In this document: positions 5,685-6,290 of the stretch, piece by piece
How the letters are laid out: each line of letters starts with the position of its first letter
How positions within the stretch are numbered: position 1 is the stretch's first letter
Assembly (NCBI GenBank): GCA_021821705.1
Contig: JAKACE010000113.1
Span: 1 to 6,290, forward strand
From: Actinomycetes bacterium
GTDB lineage: Bacteria > Actinomycetota > Acidimicrobiia > Acidimicrobiales > Palsa-688
Reading direction: 5' to 3'
DNA length: 6,290 nt
Program-made: the position numbers and the translations under genes
The notes under the pieces: model-generated
Databases searched by the model: none
The model's input: the letters and a program-made list of their open reading frames with translations, nothing else
What the model was told of the DNA's origin: nothing

Positions 5685-6290
5685 ATGACGCCCCAAGGAT
5701 CCACGACGCTCGAAGGCATGCCGGCCACGACGGTGGTGCCCAGGCCCCGGGAGGTCGTGGCTCGCCCAGGTGCCGCAACGCTCAGCCCCACCATGGTGCT
5801 GAGCAGCGACGGTCCCTGCGCCCGAGTGGCTCGCCTGCTGGCCGGCGAGCTCGAAAGGGGGACCGGATGGGCCGTCGACGCCTGTGTCGAAGACGGGCCT
5901 GACGGCGCAGCCGGCTCACATCTGGGCGGCGTGCACATAGCACTGAGCCCAGGCCTCGGGCCGGAGGAGTACCGCCTGGTGGTGCACGCCGGCGGCGTGA
6001 GGGTGGGCGGCGGGTCTCCGGCCGGCGCCTTCTACGGCACCAGGACACTGCTGCAACTGCTGCCTCCCGATCTCCTGCGAGAGGCGCCTGCCGGGCCCGT
6101 CGACGGCGTGAGGCTCGCGGGCGTCGAGATCACCGACGGGCCCCGCTTTGCCTGGCGGGGCATCGGCCTGGACGTCGCCAGGCACTTCATGCCCAAGAGC
6201 TTCCTGCTCCGATTGGTCGACCTGGCGGCCTTCCACAAGCTCAACGTGCTGCACCTGCACCTCACCGACGACCAGGGTTGGCGCTTCCAG
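5685..6290 (+). CDS. Beta-N-acetylhexosaminidase, GH20 (5' part, cut by window end)
   Basis: The first 202 codons of a glycoside hydrolase family 20 enzyme, open to the last base. It would release GlcNAc from the non-reducing end of chitobiose or other beta-GlcNAc compounds. The N-terminus (VVPRPREV, residues 17-24) and FYGTRTLLQLLP (116-127) belong to the non-catalytic GH20b domain. The catalytic barrel begins at RFAWRGIGLDVARHF (154-168), where R158 matches the conserved substrate-binding arginine. It continues through KLNVLHLHLTDDQGWRF (185-201), a hallmark of the family. The catalytic Asp-Glu pair lies beyond the edge, so activity cannot be judged. The N-terminus is polar with no signal peptide, which points to a cytoplasmic enzyme acting on sugars brought in by the transporter. 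It follows nagA by 56 bp on the same strand, probably in the same transcription unit. Confidence 0.93.
   Translation, partial: MTPQGSTTLEGMPATTVVPRPREVVARPGAATLSPTMVLSSDGPCARVARLLAGELERGTGWAVDACVEDGPDGAAGSHLGGVHIALSPGLGPEEYRLVVHAGGVRVGGGSPAGAFYGTRTLLQLLPPDLLREAPAGPVDGVRLAGVEITDGPRFAWRGIGLDVARHFMPKSFLLRLVDLAAFHKLNVLHLHLTDDQGWRFQ

Noticed and set aside
4485..5696. 403-residue open frame on the minus strand opposite nagA
   Set aside because: It is the antisense shadow of a clear nagA with all catalytic motifs. The predicted protein is Ser/Ala/Thr/Arg-rich without domain motifs, as expected from GC-rich codon bias.
5573..5902. 109-residue plus-strand open frame across the nagA/GH20 junction
   Set aside because: It overlaps both real genes in another frame and shows no motif. 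The GH20 frame with its strong ribosome binding site is clearly the coding one.

Overview
The window reads as one strand (+) of a high-GC Actinomycetota-type genome. Third codon positions are strongly G/C, genes abut or overlap by ATGA, and the operator is of the GntR/DasR type known from Streptomyces and relatives. I cannot name the genus. The sequence is not closely Streptomyces-like in every detail (the binding protein lacks a lipobox), so a deeper actinobacterial lineage is possible.

Layout: bases 1-93 are a promoter/operator region with two perfect 12-bp palindromes matching the core of the DasR-responsive element (dre), 15 bp apart centre to centre. Six genes follow, all on +, in what looks like a single transcription unit: a DasA-type sugar-binding protein (94-1374), two MalF/MalG-type permeases (1377-2372 and 2369-3226), a two-SIS-domain protein resembling GlmS-like glucosamine-6-phosphate deaminases (3230-4285), N-acetylglucosamine-6-phosphate deacetylase NagA (4282-5628), and, after a 56-bp gap, the first 202 codons of a GH20 beta-N-acetylhexosaminidase that runs off the right edge (5685-6290).

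Together these form an aminosugar uptake and catabolism operon. The binding protein and permeases import GlcNAc oligomers, probably N,N'-diacetylchitobiose. The GH20 enzyme has no signal peptide and would split the dimer in the cytoplasm. GlcNAc is phosphorylated by a kinase not present here. NagA removes acetate to give GlcN-6-P, and the SIS protein would convert this to fructose-6-P and ammonia. The dre operators would connect the operon to its own phosphorylated intermediates, the known ligands of DasR. The ABC ATPase is also missing, as is usual for actinobacterial sugar importers that share an MsiK-type ATPase.

I see no mobile element, RNA gene, CRISPR array or wholly new system. The points of interest are the tandem operator, the GlmS-like deaminase in place of a classic NagB, the non-lipoprotein binding protein, and the unusual C-terminal tail of NagA.
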